From CAIYUC01 sp963682005 (GTDB lineage: Bacteria > Bacteroidota > Bacteroidia > Bacteroidales > FEN-979): a stretch of DNA of 64,000 nucleotides. Every line of letters begins with the position of its first letter. Positions within the stretch are counted from its first letter, which is position 1. Both the position numbers and the translations under genes were made by a program. Under the pieces are notes generated by a model. The model saw only the letters and a program-made list of their open reading frames with translations. It made no database searches and was not told where the DNA came from. The stretch spans positions 1,302,001 to 1,366,000 of the forward strand of contig OY820914.1 of the NCBI GenBank assembly GCA_963682005.1. Reading direction: 5' to 3'. This document shows, piece by piece, positions 17,200-26,686 of the stretch.

Positions 17200-17961
17200 T
17201 CATACTGGTGTTCAATTTCCGCTTTCGTATTCATCAATGGATTTTCACCGCCCTAACATCGTTATGTAATTAACTCTGTAATTAATTATCCAATAACTTC
17301 TTTCTGAAACGCTTTCTTTTCTTTCTTTTGATTTGTTAACACTTTGGTGTGAATACTAGTCAAAAGAAACCTTTTTTTCCAATGCTCCGTATAATGACCA
17401 GATAGAACTTTTGTGTCTGATGCAGATTTCCCGAAGGAAGGACCTTTATTGTCAGTAATTCTGTTGAAAAAAACAATCGTCCCCGACCAATAACCTTTAT
17501 AAAGATTATACTTTCGGGAGTACAAAATGCTAAAGTCCTGAAATGGAAAGAGAAATTGTGAAAATTCCCGTGAAAGTGCCAGTATTTATAAATGGTGTTA
17601 AAAAAAGCGATTTCAGAATATAAACGGCGTGTAAATTTTACGTCACAATTTTTATTTAACATACTGATAATTAATACAAGGATTCAATTTGTGCCCAAAC
17701 AATTTCCGGATTACCAGAATTGAATTTTCCTTGGAACCGCAATTGACTTGATTTGTTCTAATTTCTACATTTGCGAATATCAGGTCATTATTAATCAATA
17801 AATTAATATCAGGATAATAGATCATTTCAACAGGATGAAAAATAAAATAACTGAATAAAATGAATATCAGCACATACCATAACAATATAAAAATCACTGA
17901 AACCGAATAAACAACTGGAAACGCTTATTATCGGAGGCGTTAACAATTTCTGTCCGAATCA
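17200..17961. other. 762-base gap between gltX and the giant repeat gene
   Basis: AT-rich, with only short frames on the minus strand that lack family resemblance, biased composition or start signals, so no gene is called. No strong terminator is seen after gltX. The last 220 bases hold a good promoter candidate and a long leader for the giant gene. Confidence 0.6.
17743..17773 (+). promoter_or_regulatory. Candidate promoter of the giant repeat gene
   Basis: TTG at 17743-17745, a 20-base spacer and TACATTTG at 17766-17773 fit the Bacteroidota -33/-7 pattern. Transcription would start near 17780, leaving a leader of about 180 bases before the ATG at 17962. Confidence 0.5.
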
Positions 17962-20900
17962 ATGTATAAAACCGAAAAAATAACCATTGTTCTGATTTTT
18001 TTAATGTTCTGCCTGGCGATCATGCCTGTCCGGACTTTCGGACATTTCCTTATCGGCGGTTATGCAGAAAGCTTAAATCTGACGGAAAGAAATCTTCAGT
18101 TGTTCGCCCCCCCCGAAGATCTTGAATTTCAAGATGTTCAAATCCTGTCTCCTACTGAAACAGAATGTGACACATTACCAGTTCCGACAATCACGGGATC
18201 TGACAGCGGGTGTGTCAATGTTGACGCGAATAGCTATGTTACGGAAAGCGGGATGACGAATTATACCTGGAATGTATCCGAGGGGGGGGTTATCACATAT
18301 GGAGCCGGAACCAATTCTATCACCATCCGGTGGGAAGAAGAGGGTAATCAGACGGTTAGTGTCAATTACATGAATAATGACGGGTGCATGGCCCTGACAC
18401 CAACGGTTGTAAATGTTCATGTGGATGAGCCTGTTATGGCCGGAATATCTATAACAGCATCCTCAAACCCCGTCTGTAACGGATCGGCTGCAGTATTCAC
18501 AGCAACGGTGGTTAATGGCGGCTCTTTTCCTCATTATCAATGGAAAGCCAATGGCATCAATATTGGAACAAATAATCCCGTTTGCAATTATGTTCCGGCA
18601 AACGGTGATGTTATTACATGCCAGGTCACATCGAACGAAATGTGTGTAACGGGCAATCCTGCCGGGTCTAATGCAATTACGATGTCGGTAATACCAAATC
18701 TTCCAGTCAGCACATCAATTTCTGCGTCCTCAAATCCGGTCTGTGAAGGAACATTGGTGACTTATAATGCCAGTCTTGTTAATGGGGGTGTATCACCGGA
18801 GTATCAATGGAAAGTTAATGACATTATTGTCGGATCCAATGCTCCCGTTTATTCCTATGAGCCGCAAAACGGAGATGTGATCACATGTACCATGACTTCC
18901 TCCATAACCTGTGTGATTGGGAACCCGGCCATTTCCAATTCAATAACCATGGCAGTCAGCCCCGTGCTGCCTGTCAGCATAACGGTCTCGGCTTCTGCAA
19001 ATCCAACATGTGAAGGATCCCCTGTCATATTCATGGCGACACCAGTCAATGGAGGCACCAACCCTGTTTATCATTGGATTGTCAATGGTATTGCATCGGG
19101 CATGAACAACCCGGCATTCAGCTACACACCGGACAATGCAGATGTTGTTACCTGTAATATTACTTCAAATGCCACATGCACATCCGGAAACCCGGCAACT
19201 TCGGTGCCTATCGTTATGACAATAAATCCAAGTCAACCCACCTCCGTCACAATTTCCACTGATTCGGATGTTCTTTGTCAGGGTATTCCCGCCACATACA
19301 CTGCTGTGATCGAGAACGGGGGCATATCACCCATTTATCAATGGTTCGTAAATGGATTCGACATGGGTGCTTCCGGACCCGTCTTCACTTATTTTCCGGC
19401 AAACGGCGATATCGTAACCTGCGGGCTTATCTCCGGTAATCCATGCGCTACCGGTAATCCTGCAAGTTCCAATCCAATTGCAATGACCGTCCATCCGAAC
19501 ATCACAACGGGTATATCAATTTCTGCTTCTGCAAATTATATCTGTCAAGGAATTTCTGTTACCTATACCGCTGTATCAACAAATGCAGGTGTGGCCCCTG
19601 CTTATCAATGGACTGTCAATGGTATTGATGTTGGAAATACCAATACGACATATACTTACACGCCAAATAACGGGGATATCGTAAGGTGTCAATTAACATC
19701 CAGCATGTTCTGTGTAACCAACAATCCGGCCATTTCGAATTCGATCACCATGATCGTTAGCCAGCTGAACCCTGTAAGTGTATTAATTACGGCCTCAGCT
19801 AACCCTGTATGCCCGGGACAATCTGTGACATTTACTGCGACTCCTGTTAACGGGGGACCCTTCCCCACCTACCAATGGAAGGTAAACGGAATTAATGCCG
19901 GATCAAACAGTCCTGTTTACACTTATACTCCGTTAAATGGAGACATCATTACCTGCAGGCTGACTTCCCTCATTAATTGTGCAATCGGGAATCCTGCCCT
20001 ATCCAACCAGATTGTCATGACCTCAAGCGAAAACCTCCCGGTCAGCATAAATGTTACACCGTCCGTTAATCCTGTATGCCAGGGACAGATCGTTACCTTT
20101 TCTGCGGCGTCTGTTAACAGCGGAACTATTCCTTCTTACCAATGGTTTGTGAATGGCATCCCTATCGGGACAAATACCACTACATACAGCTATCCCCCGG
20201 CCAATAATGATGTCGTGAAATGCCAGGTGACATCCAACCTGATTTGTGCAACAAATAATCCGGCTACTTCCACCCCGGTAACCATAACCGTCAATCAACG
20301 ACAGCCCGTAAGCATTCTGATAACAAGTTCATTGAACCCGGTTTGTGAAGAAACCTCAGTAACTTTTACTGCAGCTCCTGTAAATGGCGGATCATCTCCG
20401 TCATTTCAATGGCGGGTGAACGGCATAAATGCAGGAACGAATCTACCTTCCTATACCTATGTTCCGTCCAACAACGATTCCATTGTATGCCTGCTTACCT
20501 CAAGCGGATCCTGCATCAGTGGGAATCCGTCCTTGTCAAACATCATTATTATGAGTGTTAGTTCAGAACAACAAGTAGGTGTTACCATAAATTCCTCTTC
20601 AAATCCTTTCTGTCCCGAAGACCCTGTAATCCTCACAGCCGTACCAGCAAACGGGGGAACAGCTCCTGCTTACCAATGGACTCTTAATGGAGTTATTGTT
20701 GGAACAAACAGCCAGACGTTTACTTATTACCCGGATGACGGAGATACAGTTGCCTGTAAGCTCACGTCAAACGCAACCTGCATCAAGGGAAATCCTGCAG
20801 TAACCCAAATCATCCTTCATGAAAGCACCCAGGTTCCGGTGAGCGTCACCATTTCCTCTTCCGAAAATCCTGTCTGTCAAGGCGATACTGTTACATTAAC

Positions 20901-23900
20901 AGCCTTCCCCATCAATGGCGGATCATCGCCTTCTTACCAATGGAAAAATAATGGTTTGAATGTCGGCAACAACAGTGCTGTTTTCAGTTATGTACCCAAC
21001 AATGGTGACCAGATTTCCTGCCAGATGTTCTCCAGTTTAACCTGTGCAACAGGGAATCCTGCCAATTCCAATACAGTTTCACTAAACGTCAACCCGATAG
21101 GACCGGTCAGCATTACGATTGCTGCATCATCAAACCCTTCCTGCAATGTTGATTCAGTGACCTTCACTGCATCTATCATTAACGGAGGGTCATCTCCAGT
21201 CTATCGCTGGAAAGTAAACGGAATCTACACTGGCACGAACAGCCCTGTTTTCAAGTATGTTCCATCAAACGGAGACAGTGTTATTTGCCTAATCACTTCA
21301 AATTCAAGTTGTGCAACGATCAATAATGCCGTATCGAATAAAATCGTGATGACGGTCCGGCCATTACTTCCGGTTGGAGTAACAATTAGTTGTTCTTCAA
21401 ATCCAGTTTGTCTTGGAACATCCGTAACTTATACGGCATCACCAACAAACGGAGGTACGAATCCTGTATTCCAGTGGTATGTAAACAATATTATGGTGGG
21501 AGATAACATATCGGTATATTCCTATATTCCGGCGGCAGGGGATGTTATTAAATGCCGGGTGACATCGGATGCAACATGTATCAGCGGGAACCCGGCAATG
21601 TCCAACCAGATCACGATGAATGTGGGCCAGGATCTGCCGGTAAGCGTTTCCATCTCTGTTTCTCCACAAAATTACTGTGCAGGAGATACGATAATATTTA
21701 CTGCAATTCCAACCAATGGAGGATCAGTTCCTGTTTTCCAGTGGCGGGTAAACGGCGAGAATATTGGAACGAATAGTAATACCCTGAGTTACATTGCTGT
21801 TGATAATGATACAGTAAGCTGCGTCCTGACCTCAAATGCTCCCTGTGCGAGTGGAAATCCTGCAGTTTCGGAAAACATTGTTATCATTGTCAGTACCAGC
21901 GTTCAGGCATCTGTTGTGGTCTCCGCCTCTCAAACGGTGTTCTGCGAGGGTAAGATCGTTTATTATACAGCAGCCCCCTCCAATGGAGGTGTGGCTCCTG
22001 CCTATCAATGGCAAGTTAATGGCATTAATGTAGGGACAAATAGCCCATTATATCATTATTCTCCTGTTAACGGAGATATTGTCATTTGCCAGATGACCTC
22101 AAGCATGAGTTGTGCAACGCCAAAACCTGTTGCCTCCAATCCTATATCCATGATGGCTTATCCCTGGATCCCCTTAAATGTAAGCATAAGTGCTTCTTCA
22201 AATCCTTCCTGTGAGGAAACCCCAGTAACCTTTACAGCTGTTCCGAGCTATGGAGGATATAACGGTCCATATCCGCCAAGAACAAATTATACGTGGAAAG
22301 TCAATGGTCAGATTGTTGGGACAAATAGTCTTACTTACACTTACACCCCAATTTCAGGAGATATTGTAACATGCCAGGGACATGAAACAAACCTGCCCTG
22401 TTGTGCCAATAATCCGGCAATCTCCAATCAGATCATCATGACGATAGAGCCAAACAGGCAGGTTGGTGATAGTATTTTTTGTTTATCTGACATTGTTTGC
22501 TCCGGCACGACTGTAACATATACGTCAATCCCTTATTATGGAGGTACATCTCCGGTTTATCAATGGATGGTGAATGGCATCAATACGGGCACAAATTCTT
22601 ATGCTTTTTCTTATGTACCCTTACACGGGGATACGATTACATGCATGATGACCTCCAATGCGGCATGTATCAGTGGAAACCCGGCTATCTCTAACAAGAT
22701 CGGAATGGGTGTTTACGATGTATTGCCCGTTTCAATTGCTATCACCCCTTCGGCAAACCAGATATGTGAGGGTATACCTGTCGCATTTACCACTACAACT
22801 ATAAATGGCGGCTTTACCCCTGTTTACCAATGGAAAGTAAACGAGTTGAATGTTGGCACGAATAATTCGACATTTTCTTACACGCCGGTCAACGGGGACG
22901 TTGTAAAATGCATTATTACATCAAGTCTGGATTGTGCTATCGGTAATCCCGCTGTTTCGAACCCTGTTACCATGATCATTTACCCGAACCTTCCGGTTGA
23001 AATTAACATCTCTGCATCTTCCAATCCTGCCTGTTTAGGGATGCCGGTGACGTATACTTCTAACCCGCTTAATGGTGGCAGTGAGCCCTTGTTTCAATGG
23101 ACCGTCAACGGAATCCCGATAGGATCGAATACAACCTCCTTTACTTTTGCGCCAACCAATGGAGACATCATTCGCTGTCAGTTAACATCGAATGCATTAT
23201 GTGCAGTCGGAAACCCGGCGACTTCTGACTCCATCCTTATGATCATGACCCCAAACCTGCCAGTGCGTGCGACGATAACGCCCTCTTCAAATCCAGTATG
23301 CCAGGGCAATTCTGTTACATTTACTGCTACCCCTGAAAACGGGGGATCGTCGCCTTCATATCAGTGGTTCGTAAACGGAATACTATCCGGTGATGACTCT
23401 TCAACCTATTCATATACCCCGGTTAATGGCGATGCTGTGAAATGTACTGTAACATCAAGTCTTGAATGCACATCCGGGAATCCATCAACATCTGATATCA
23501 TTCCGATGTCGGTGAGTTCAAATCTCATCGCTGTGATCAATATCCAGTCCTCTTCCAATCCGGTTTGTGAAAACACCCTGGTGACTTTTACATCCACAAC
23601 AGTGAATGCCGGTTCATCTCCATCTTTCCAGTGGAAGGTTAATGGAATAAATGAAGGGACCGATTCACCGACATTCCTTTACACCCCGCTTGATGGTGAC
23701 ATCGTTACCTGCGATCTAACCTCTGATGCAAGCTGTGTCAGCCTTACTACGGTACTATCGAACCCGATACAAATGGATGTCAGCCTGGATCTCCAGGTAA
23801 GCATTTCCATCGCTGCTTCTGCAAATCCTGTATGCCAGGGTCTGCCTATAACTTATGTTGCCACTCCCACTGCAGGAGGCAATGAACCCACTTACCAGTG

Positions 23901-26469
23901 GACCGTGAATGGGTTTTGTGTCGGTTTGAACGAACCTCAGTTTTCATATTCACCATCGGACGGAGACATCGTCGAATGTTATCTTTCATCAAATGCTACA
24001 TGTGTTTCAACCAATATTGCCATGTCGAATCCCATTCCCATGACAGTGAACCAGAATCTGCCTGTAAGCATCTCTATTTCGCCATCTGCAAACCCAGTTT
24101 GCCAGGGTAGTACTGTAATTTGTATGGCAACGCCTATAAATGGCGGGACTGCCCCGGCATATCAGTGGAAAATTAACGGATCCAATGTAGGAGGCAACAG
24201 TCAGGTCTATACATATGTTCCAACAAACGGGAATATAGTGACCTGTCAGCTTACATCCGGGGCAGAGTGTGTTACCGGAAATCCGGCTAATTCCAATATG
24301 ATCACAATGACAACCAGTCCCAACCAGTCGGTAAGCGTTTCCATTGCTGTTTCCGCCAATCCTGCCTGTCTTGGGAATCCTGTGACGTTTAATGCCGTTT
24401 CTGTGAATGGTGGTTCTTTCCCGGTATATCAATGGCGGGTTAACGGCGCTGTTGTTTCATCCAGCGGAAATTCATTTACATACATTCCCACCGACGGAGA
24501 TGTTGTTACCTGCAGGCTGACATCCAATATCAATTGTGCTTCAGGAAATCCTGCTTTTTCAAACCCGATCACCATGTCCGTCAGCCAGGGATTTCCTGTG
24601 AACGTAACTATCTCGACCTCCTCGAATCCATCCTGCCAGGGTCAAATGATCACCTATGTTGCAGATCCAGTCTATGGAGGTGCGAACCCGACATACCAAT
24701 GGTTCGTCAATGGTATCGGTGTGGGGACCAATAATCCTTCATTTTCTTATTCGCCTTCAAACGGGGATGGAGTAAAGTGCCTGATGACATCCAACTTTTC
24801 GTGTGCAGTAAATAATCCGGCCCTATCGAACCAGATCAACATGACGGTCAACCAGAACACGCCCGTGAGCATTTCCATTACAAGTTCCGCCAATCCTGTT
24901 TGTCCACTGACTCCCGTGCTCTATACTGCAACCCCTATCAATGAAGGGGATACGCCATTCTATCAATGGAAAGTAAATGGAATAAATACAGGTCCGAATG
25001 CTGCGGTAATGTCCTATATGCCATTAAACGGGGATGTTGTCACCTGCCAGATGAGTTCCAGCATCTCCTGCGTTTCAGGTAATCCTGCACTATCGAACCC
25101 AATCAGCATGATCGTAAGTACCGATCTTCCGGTAAATATCTCAATATCCGGATCAACAAACAATATTTGTCAGGGCACACCGGTGTATTTTTCCTCATCG
25201 GCCACGAATGGCGGGTCATCACCTGTATTTCAATGGATGATAAACGGGATCAATTCAGGTACAAACAGCCCTTCATTCACATGTATTCCGGGGATCGGGG
25301 ATATCATTACCTGCCAATTGACTTCAAGCCTTAGCTGCGCCACAACGAATCCGGCCACATCAAATCCTGTTGCCATGACAGTTTATCCGATTCTGCCGGT
25401 CAGCCTGACGATCAGTCCTTCAACGAATCCGTCCTGCGGCGGAAATACTGTTGTTTTTACAGCGAATCCAATTAATGCGGGTACACTTCCCCTTTATCTG
25501 TGGAAAGTAAATGGCACTATTGCCGGAAATAACAGTCCGACTTATGCCTATACTCCTGCGATGGGAGATGTTATAACATGCACCCTGACTTCAAATGCGG
25601 CACCTTGTGCAACCGGGAATCCTGCCATAAGTAATCCGGTGGCCATGATCGTGAGTTCTGTGCCGGTCGTGAGCTTCAGTGCATGCAATGACACGGCCGC
25701 CCTTGTGAATTCCCGGCCAATAGCGCTTCGCGGCGGGATACCTTTTGGCGGAATCTATTCCGGACCTGGCGTCAATTCAGCTACGAGTGTTTTTGATCCT
25801 ATGCAAGCCGGAACAGGAACAAAAGTCATTACCTATACCTATACAAATTTTTTCCAGTGCTCTTCAGCTAATTCCCGCACGATGACTGTATTGCCAAGCT
25901 CAGATTTTACCTGCGGGCAACCTTTGACGGATGTTCGTGATGGCCATGTTTATGAAACTGTATTGTTAGACACGGTTTGCTGGATGGCAGAAAACCTCAA
26001 TTTTGGGAATTTCCAGAATGCAGGTCAGTCCCAAAATGATAATTGTCTTGTGGAAAAATACTGCTATGAAAATTTCCAGAACAACTGTTTTACGGGTGGG
26101 GGGCTTTATCAATGGGATGAGTTGATGGATTATGCGGGTGACCGTTCGAAGAAAGGGATTTGTCCTCCGGGATGGCATGTTCCCTCACAGCAGGAATGGG
26201 AAGCAGTGTTTCAATTGTTCAATACCAGTGCACATGCAGGAGGTGAATTACTGGCCTCAGGGTCATCCGGGTTTGATGCACTGGTTTCGGGAGTGCGGCA
26301 TATCAATAAAAATTGGAGTTACAAGGATTTTGCCACATTTCTATGGTCTTCGACAACTTCTGGTATAAATAAAGCCTGGGGATACGGGATGAATAATATT
26401 GATCCCAGTGTCGCCACTTATCCTTCTTCTAAGATAAATGCTTTTTCAGTACGTTGTGTTAAAGATTGA
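17962..26469 (+). CDS. Giant secreted protein, 27 Ig/PKD-like repeats plus Fib_succ_major domain
   Basis: 2835 residues. Residues 1-28 are a signal peptide. A first PKD-like unit lies near 70-155. Residues 160-2569 are 27 tandem units of about 89 residues, each with a similar pattern: SISASSNPVC, then NGG..P.YQW.VNG, then Y.P.NGD.V.C, then TS...C..GNPA.SNPI. The YQW.VNG core is the Ig-like tryptophan strand. Most units carry three cysteines at fixed places. After a linker with a GIYSGPGV segment, residues about 2650-2835 form a Fibrobacter succinogenes major paralogous domain (WMAENLN, CPPGWHVPSQQEWEAV, LWSSTTS, SVRCVKD). It ends there with no recognisable type IX sorting tail, so export and attachment are unclear. 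The shape suggests a surface stalk or adhesin. It stands alone, with its own promoter and terminator. Confidence 0.88.
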   Translation: MYKTEKITIVLIFLMFCLAIMPVRTFGHFLIGGYAESLNLTERNLQLFAPPEDLEFQDVQILSPTETECDTLPVPTITGSDSGCVNVDANSYVTESGMTNYTWNVSEGGVITYGAGTNSITIRWEEEGNQTVSVNYMNNDGCMALTPTVVNVHVDEPVMAGISITASSNPVCNGSAAVFTATVVNGGSFPHYQWKANGINIGTNNPVCNYVPANGDVITCQVTSNEMCVTGNPAGSNAITMSVIPNLPVSTSISASSNPVCEGTLVTYNASLVNGGVSPEYQWKVNDIIVGSNAPVYSYEPQNGDVITCTMTSSITCVIGNPAISNSITMAVSPVLPVSITVSASANPTCEGSPVIFMATPVNGGTNPVYHWIVNGIASGMNNPAFSYTPDNADVVTCNITSNATCTSGNPATSVPIVMTINPSQPTSVTISTDSDVLCQGIPATYTAVIENGGISPIYQWFVNGFDMGASGPVFTYFPANGDIVTCGLISGNPCATGNPASSNPIAMTVHPNITTGISISASANYICQGISVTYTAVSTNAGVAPAYQWTVNGIDVGNTNTTYTYTPNNGDIVRCQLTSSMFCVTNNPAISNSITMIVSQLNPVSVLITASANPVCPGQSVTFTATPVNGGPFPTYQWKVNGINAGSNSPVYTYTPLNGDIITCRLTSLINCAIGNPALSNQIVMTSSENLPVSINVTPSVNPVCQGQIVTFSAASVNSGTIPSYQWFVNGIPIGTNTTTYSYPPANNDVVKCQVTSNLICATNNPATSTPVTITVNQRQPVSILITSSLNPVCEETSVTFTAAPVNGGSSPSFQWRVNGINAGTNLPSYTYVPSNNDSIVCLLTSSGSCISGNPSLSNIIIMSVSSEQQVGVTINSSSNPFCPEDPVILTAVPANGGTAPAYQWTLNGVIVGTNSQTFTYYPDDGDTVACKLTSNATCIKGNPAVTQIILHESTQVPVSVTISSSENPVCQGDTVTLTAFPINGGSSPSYQWKNNGLNVGNNSAVFSYVPNNGDQISCQMFSSLTCATGNPANSNTVSLNVNPIGPVSITIAASSNPSCNVDSVTFTASIINGGSSPVYRWKVNGIYTGTNSPVFKYVPSNGDSVICLITSNSSCATINNAVSNKIVMTVRPLLPVGVTISCSSNPVCLGTSVTYTASPTNGGTNPVFQWYVNNIMVGDNISVYSYIPAAGDVIKCRVTSDATCISGNPAMSNQITMNVGQDLPVSVSISVSPQNYCAGDTIIFTAIPTNGGSVPVFQWRVNGENIGTNSNTLSYIAVDNDTVSCVLTSNAPCASGNPAVSENIVIIVSTSVQASVVVSASQTVFCEGKIVYYTAAPSNGGVAPAYQWQVNGINVGTNSPLYHYSPVNGDIVICQMTSSMSCATPKPVASNPISMMAYPWIPLNVSISASSNPSCEETPVTFTAVPSYGGYNGPYPPRTNYTWKVNGQIVGTNSLTYTYTPISGDIVTCQGHETNLPCCANNPAISNQIIMTIEPNRQVGDSIFCLSDIVCSGTTVTYTSIPYYGGTSPVYQWMVNGINTGTNSYAFSYVPLHGDTITCMMTSNAACISGNPAISNKIGMGVYDVLPVSIAITPSANQICEGIPVAFTTTTINGGFTPVYQWKVNELNVGTNNSTFSYTPVNGDVVKCIITSSLDCAIGNPAVSNPVTMIIYPNLPVEINISASSNPACLGMPVTYTSNPLNGGSEPLFQWTVNGIPIGSNTTSFTFAPTNGDIIRCQLTSNALCAVGNPATSDSILMIMTPNLPVRATITPSSNPVCQGNSVTFTATPENGGSSPSYQWFVNGILSGDDSSTYSYTPVNGDAVKCTVTSSLECTSGNPSTSDIIPMSVSSNLIAVINIQSSSNPVCENTLVTFTSTTVNAGSSPSFQWKVNGINEGTDSPTFLYTPLDGDIVTCDLTSDASCVSLTTVLSNPIQMDVSLDLQVSISIAASANPVCQGLPITYVATPTAGGNEPTYQWTVNGFCVGLNEPQFSYSPSDGDIVECYLSSNATCVSTNIAMSNPIPMTVNQNLPVSISISPSANPVCQGSTVICMATPINGGTAPAYQWKINGSNVGGNSQVYTYVPTNGNIVTCQLTSGAECVTGNPANSNMITMTTSPNQSVSVSIAVSANPACLGNPVTFNAVSVNGGSFPVYQWRVNGAVVSSSGNSFTYIPTDGDVVTCRLTSNINCASGNPAFSNPITMSVSQGFPVNVTISTSSNPSCQGQMITYVADPVYGGANPTYQWFVNGIGVGTNNPSFSYSPSNGDGVKCLMTSNFSCAVNNPALSNQINMTVNQNTPVSISITSSANPVCPLTPVLYTATPINEGDTPFYQWKVNGINTGPNAAVMSYMPLNGDVVTCQMSSSISCVSGNPALSNPISMIVSTDLPVNISISGSTNNICQGTPVYFSSSATNGGSSPVFQWMINGINSGTNSPSFTCIPGIGDIITCQLTSSLSCATTNPATSNPVAMTVYPILPVSLTISPSTNPSCGGNTVVFTANPINAGTLPLYLWKVNGTIAGNNSPTYAYTPAMGDVITCTLTSNAAPCATGNPAISNPVAMIVSSVPVVSFSACNDTAALVNSRPIALRGGIPFGGIYSGPGVNSATSVFDPMQAGTGTKVITYTYTNFFQCSSANSRTMTVLPSSDFTCGQPLTDVRDGHVYETVLLDTVCWMAENLNFGNFQNAGQSQNDNCLVEKYCYENFQNNCFTGGGLYQWDELMDYAGDRSKKGICPPGWHVPSQQEWEAVFQLFNTSAHAGGELLASGSSGFDALVSGVRHINKNWSYKDFATFLWSSTTSGINKAWGYGMNNIDPSVATYPSSKINAFSVRCVKD
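18439..25668 (+). repeat. 27 tandem 267-base coding repeats
   Basis: The units run head to tail without interruption. Nearly all are 89 codons. Unit 9 is one codon shorter, and unit 15 (about 22180-22460) has an extra segment of about seven residues (GPYPPRTN region) and an unusual CC pair. Units are diverged at DNA level, so the array is old rather than freshly expanded. Confidence 0.9.
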
Positions 26470-26490
26470 ATTTTCGGGGATTCAACTTTA

Positions 26491-26528
26491 AAAAAAACCC
26501 CGGGGATGCAAGAACCCGGGGTTTTTTT
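26491..26528. terminator. Strong bidirectional terminator
   Basis: A perfect 14-bp stem, AAAAAAACCCCGGG at 26491-26504 pairing with CCCGGGGTTTTTTT at 26515-26528, with a 10-base loop. It has A-runs and T-runs on both sides, so it can end the giant gene on the plus strand and the tRNA-Gln transcript on the minus strand. It starts 22 bases after the stop codon. Confidence 0.92.
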
Positions 26529-26530
26529 GT

Positions 26531-26602
26531 TGTCCGACCAGGGCTCGAACCTGGACTCTACTGATCCAGAGTCAGTCGTGTTGCCAGTTACACCATCGGA
26601 CA
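26531..26602 (-). tRNA. tRNA-Gln (anticodon CTG)
   Basis: 72 bases. The acceptor stem TGTCCGA pairs fully with TCGGACA. The D arm is GTG/CAC with loop TAACTGGCAA, the anticodon stem ACTGA/TCAGT encloses loop CTCTGGA, and the T arm carries GGTTCGAGCCC. The loop places CTG at 34-36, which reads CAG (Gln). CCA is not encoded. The gene lies 84 bases downstream of the glnS stop on the same strand. A -7-like TACTTTTG at 26664-26657 may give it its own start. Confidence 0.93.
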
Positions 26603-26686
26603 ATTCATGTTTGTGTGTGGGTGTGATTGAAGATTGCGTGTGGTAATTTTCGAGTGCAAAAGTAATCAGTTTATTTTAAATAATCT

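Noticed and set aside
17286..17897. Short minus-strand frames in the gap before the giant gene
   Set aside because: Composition is that of AT-rich non-coding DNA, with no start signal, motif or conserved-looking segment; one of them overlaps the giant gene's promoter.
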